The position numbers and the translations under genes were made by a program. Below, in pieces: positions 61,567 to 64,000 of a stretch of 64,000 bases of DNA; position 1 is the first letter of the stretch, and every line of letters begins with the position of its first letter. The stretch is from assembly GCA_026225945.1 (NCBI GenBank), contig JAMJFZ010000239.1, positions 29,734,001-29,798,000 on the forward strand. Direction: 5' to 3'. Below the pieces are notes generated by a model that worked only from the letters and a program-made list of their open reading frames with translations, had not been told where the DNA came from and did no database searches. The DNA comes from Cricetomys ansorgei. Lineage: Eukaryota > Chordata > Mammalia > Rodentia > Nesomyidae.

Positions 61567-61749
61567 TAATTAATTTATTTATTTATTTATGCATGAGTGT
61601 TCTGTCTGCACGTATGCCTACACACCAGAAGAGGGCATCAGATCCCATTATAGACAGTTGGGGGCCACCATGCAGTTGCTGGGATTCAAACTCTGGACCC
61701 CTGGAAGAGTAACCAGTGCTCTTAACCGCTGAGCCATCTCACCAGCCCC
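61567..61749 (-). repeat. B2 SINE, reverse orientation
   Basis: The (ttta)n tail is followed by 'acaccagaagagggcatcag', 'gccaccatgcagttgctggg', 'ctggaagagtaaccagtgct' and 'cttaaccgctgagccatctc accagcccc'. Full-length and the best-preserved SINE in the window, with recognisable box A and box B of the RNA polymerase III promoter on the minus strand. Confidence 0.95.
61625..61638 (+). promoter_or_regulatory. Candidate CTCF motif inside the B2 SINE
   Basis: ccagaagagggcat fits the CTCF core at about 12 of 14 positions. B2 SINEs are known to have spread CTCF sites in murid genomes. Occupancy is unknown. Confidence 0.5.
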
Positions 61750-62417
61750 AAAGATATTCTTTTTAAATGCAAGTCCTTGGTGAAATTTTAGTTTCAATAT
61801 CCAACATTTTCAGTATTAAAACTATCTAAGCATAAATGCAATAATGTGTACATACAATAGCCCTATAGGTCTAAATGAATTTTGGAATCTGCTGTGCTGG
61901 TGTTAATTGCTAGGTTCTATAGCTTGGTAACATCTTCATCCTCTGGCATTGGAAGTTTCTGGTCTAGTTTTGGGGCGGGGCTCCCTTTGCTGTTATTCTA
62001 GCTACTAGCTTCTCCTGATCTCTGTTTGCATTATCTACCAATAATACCAATAATATCAATAATTCCCCAGATTTTCTAGGCCTAAAAGTGTTTAGACATA
62101 ATTTTAAAGTGAAATCTTGTCCTATCACTATAGATTCAAATACTATTTTTATACATTTCCAATGCTCTTCCTGCCTCTACTTTCAACACTGGACACATCA
62201 GAGATTCAGACAGTCCCAGGGCCCCTTGTGAAAGGTAACAGTTGTGAAAGTGAAAGATGCTAAGGCAAGTCTGCTTTAGGGTGTTCTGGCAGTAACCCTT
62301 TGCTACTGTCACAGTATAAATACTTCTGCTGCTGCTATCAGAAAACCTTGTTTAAGTGTGCGTATCTTACAGTTACATTTGGACTACATCAATAGCACTC
62401 CTCCCTGGTCTATAATT
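61750..62417. other. No gene recognised
   Basis: Unclassified sequence between two reversed SINEs. Confidence 0.4.
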
Positions 62418-62572
62418 ATTTTTCTTTTTATGTGTACGAGTGATTGGCCTTAATACTTATCTATACACCAAGTGCATATTGTTGTAAGCTTCCATATGTG
62501 GGCTGGAAATTGAACTCGGGTCCTCTGGAAGAGCAGCTAATGTTCTTAACCACTGAGCCATCTCTCCAGCAC
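62418..62572 (-). repeat. B3/B2-type SINE, reverse orientation
   Basis: 'ccatatgtgggctggaaatt', 'gaactcgggtcctctggaag', 'gcagctaatgttcttaacca' and 'ctgagccatctctccagcac'. Head well kept, tail half decayed. Confidence 0.88.
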
Positions 62573-63197
62573 AGTGCAATATTTCTCAAAATTGGCACAA
62601 CTAATACTTGAGGGTTTTGTTTTAAGTATTTGATACAATAAAAGTACAGATAAATCTGAAATTTCCTGTTAATATCAGACCAGGTATAAATAATTTGGTA
62701 CCCAGATTATAAAAAATAAAATAACTTCTATAAATAATAAAATAAACATCTTTTATTATTATAAAATAGTAGAAAGAGTCATGATAGTATGCAGTCTTCT
62801 CTAGAACAACATTTAACCACTGTAAGAAGGTGACAAACTTTCTCAAAGAACTAACTTTATTGAGCTGAAGTGATACTTTATTTAGGGAATATTTATCCAT
62901 TACAAAAAGATGCAGGGTGTTACATATCAAAGGAAGTGAATCACTATGTTTGAAAGCTCATCTTTCTGTTTTGTGTTGCTTGCGTTCAATACATTTTTTA
63001 TTATAATACATTTATGTTTATGAATTTTATATATTATATTACATATAAACAATATATACGATATATTGTTAGCTCTCAAAACCATGCCATATTCTTTCAG
63101 TCTCCTCCAAGCCAGTAATAATGATGACTTCACTAAGATACGTGAACACTAATACCCTTAAACAAATATTATCAGACACAGAGGATCCTAGAACTAT
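62573..63197. other. No gene recognised; AT-rich
   Basis: Low-GC unclassified sequence. Confidence 0.4.
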
Positions 63198-63475
63198 ATT
63201 AATTACTTTTTCTATCATGATGACCCAAACAACTGAAAGAAGCAGCTTTGGGAAAGAAGACTTTGTCTGGACTCCACGTTTCAGAGGGTTGCAGGCCATC
63301 TCCTGGGCAAGGGTTGGGAGTGAGGCTGAGGAAGCTGGGAAGAATGCCTTAGTCCCTGGTGGCAGGAACATGTGTCAGAGCTGTTTACATAGTGGCGTGT
63401 TCAGAAAGCAGCTAGAAGAGAGCAGCTAGAATGGGGATCAGGCTGTAACCTTCAAAACCCTGACTCTCTTGACCT
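63198..63475 (-). repeat. ORR1/MaLR-like LTR remnant, reverse orientation
   Basis: 'ttactttttctatcatgatg' is the reversed 3' terminus, followed by 'ccacgtttcagagggttgca', a common antisense MaLR word. The remainder is diverged. Frames on both strands across it are not genes. Confidence 0.45.
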
Positions 63476-63802
63476 ACATCTTTTTTAGGTGGGCATCACT
63501 GTGCATATGTTACACAGCTTGGCCAGCCAGTGCCACAAATGTTAGAATCGTGAGTGTGGTGACGTGTGTGTGGTGGCTTTTTCAGAATTAAGACACAACA
63601 GTGATCTACAAGGAGAAGTTTTGCAAGTACTGATGCTGTATTGTGTAGCAGAACTCCTGGCTCCAAACCTGAAATTTTCTATTGAACTGAAGACTGGAAT
63701 TTCCTCGAAGGAACAGTAAAAATGACAGGAGGGGAGGGGAGGACAAAACTCCCTTGAGTACTCCATCCTCTCTCCCTGGATGGAGCTTCCACTGAGAGAG
63801 AT

Positions 63803-64000
63803 CTAGGCGTGGTGATTTTCTTCATCTTCTGATACTACTGGTGGTGCTTGACCACTTGGAGAAGACTGGGACATTTGCATACTGGCCTCTTTAGGGAATC
63901 CCAACTTGATATTTTCAGTGTTCATCTCAATTTTCATGAATTCTGAGATAACACGCTTGATATTCTGAAGTTCCTTTATTTGCTCAATATCTAAATGAGT
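63803..64000 (-). CDS. 3' end of an open reading frame leaving the window (unidentified)
   Basis: On the minus strand 65 codons are open from the window edge to a TAG at 63,805-63,803. The start lies beyond the window. The visible part begins with a probable amphipathic helix or coiled coil (local motifs DIEQIKELQNIKR and ISEFMKIEMN). It then has a Ser/Pro/Gln-rich linker (SQSSPSGQAPP) and an acidic tail (SEDEENHHA). This layout looks like a genuine protein C-terminus. I do not recognise the protein. It could be the last exon of a real gene or the 3' part of a processed retrocopy. No poly-T tract or flanking duplication was found within 800 bp downstream, which leaves the question open. Confidence 0.4.
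   Translation of the reverse strand, partial: THLDIEQIKELQNIKRVISEFMKIEMNTENIKLGFPKEASMQMSQSSPSGQAPPVVSEDEENHHA

Noticed and set aside
61567..61749. Possible tRNA gene (box A and box B words)
   Set aside because: These belong to the tRNA-derived head of a B2 SINE; there is no cloverleaf with acceptor stem.
1..64000. A novel multi-gene system
   Set aside because: I found no cluster of coding sequences; the window is repeat-rich noncoding rodent DNA with one clear pseudogene and one partial frame.

Overview
This window looks like mammalian nuclear DNA from a murid rodent (mouse/rat lineage). It is AT-rich and carries a dense layer of rodent-restricted repeats: B1, B2, B3 and B4/ID-type SINEs, Lx-type LINE-1 3' ends, MT/ORR1-type ERVL-MaLR LTRs, and two copies of the rodent hAT element URR1. 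Long (CA/TG)n tracts also fit a rodent. The best-preserved B1 copies have a murine-like rather than cricetid-like right half. No young rat-type ID element was seen, so the species cannot be named. Family names are from memory and were not checked by a repeat search.

No complete functional gene is visible. The clearest gene-derived feature is a processed pseudogene of PAICS (bifunctional AIR carboxylase/SAICAR synthetase of de novo purine synthesis) on the minus strand at about 15,030-16,200. It has a poly(A) tract, near-matching target-site duplications, an internal deletion of about 65 codons and many stops. At the right edge (63,803-64,000, minus) an intact frame of 65 codons ends in a stop and continues out of the window. 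It may be the 3' end of a gene or retrocopy that I cannot identify. Two short exon-like segments with splice-like borders, at 10,399-10,543 (+) and 40,483-40,595 (-), are weak candidates. The rest resembles a gene desert or a large intron.

Layout. 0-10 kb: SINEs, one URR1, an L1 3' end with a B1 inserted in it, another L1 3' end and two LTR-like repeats. 10-20 kb: an exon-like segment, a 'ctgact'-rich RMER1-like block, (CA)n tracts, the PAICS retrocopy and a B3. 19-26 kb: very AT-rich, few recognisable repeats, one L1 3' end. 26-38 kb: B4, MaLR-like and LTR-like repeats, two GATA arrays, several B3s. 38-53 kb: mostly sequence I cannot classify, with a second URR1, two B1s and a good CTCF-like motif at 49.1 kb. 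53-60 kb: the densest repeat cluster, with two MaLR LTRs head to head, an inverted repeat around a long (TA)n tract, decayed L1, B3A, B1 and a large GT tract. 60-64 kb: B2, B2/B3, MaLR-like remnant and the terminal reading frame.

There is no operon, CRISPR array, phage or novel multi-gene system here. The observations most worth a second look are structural (inverted repeats, nested insertions), the PAICS retrocopy, the edge reading frame and the small exon-like segments.
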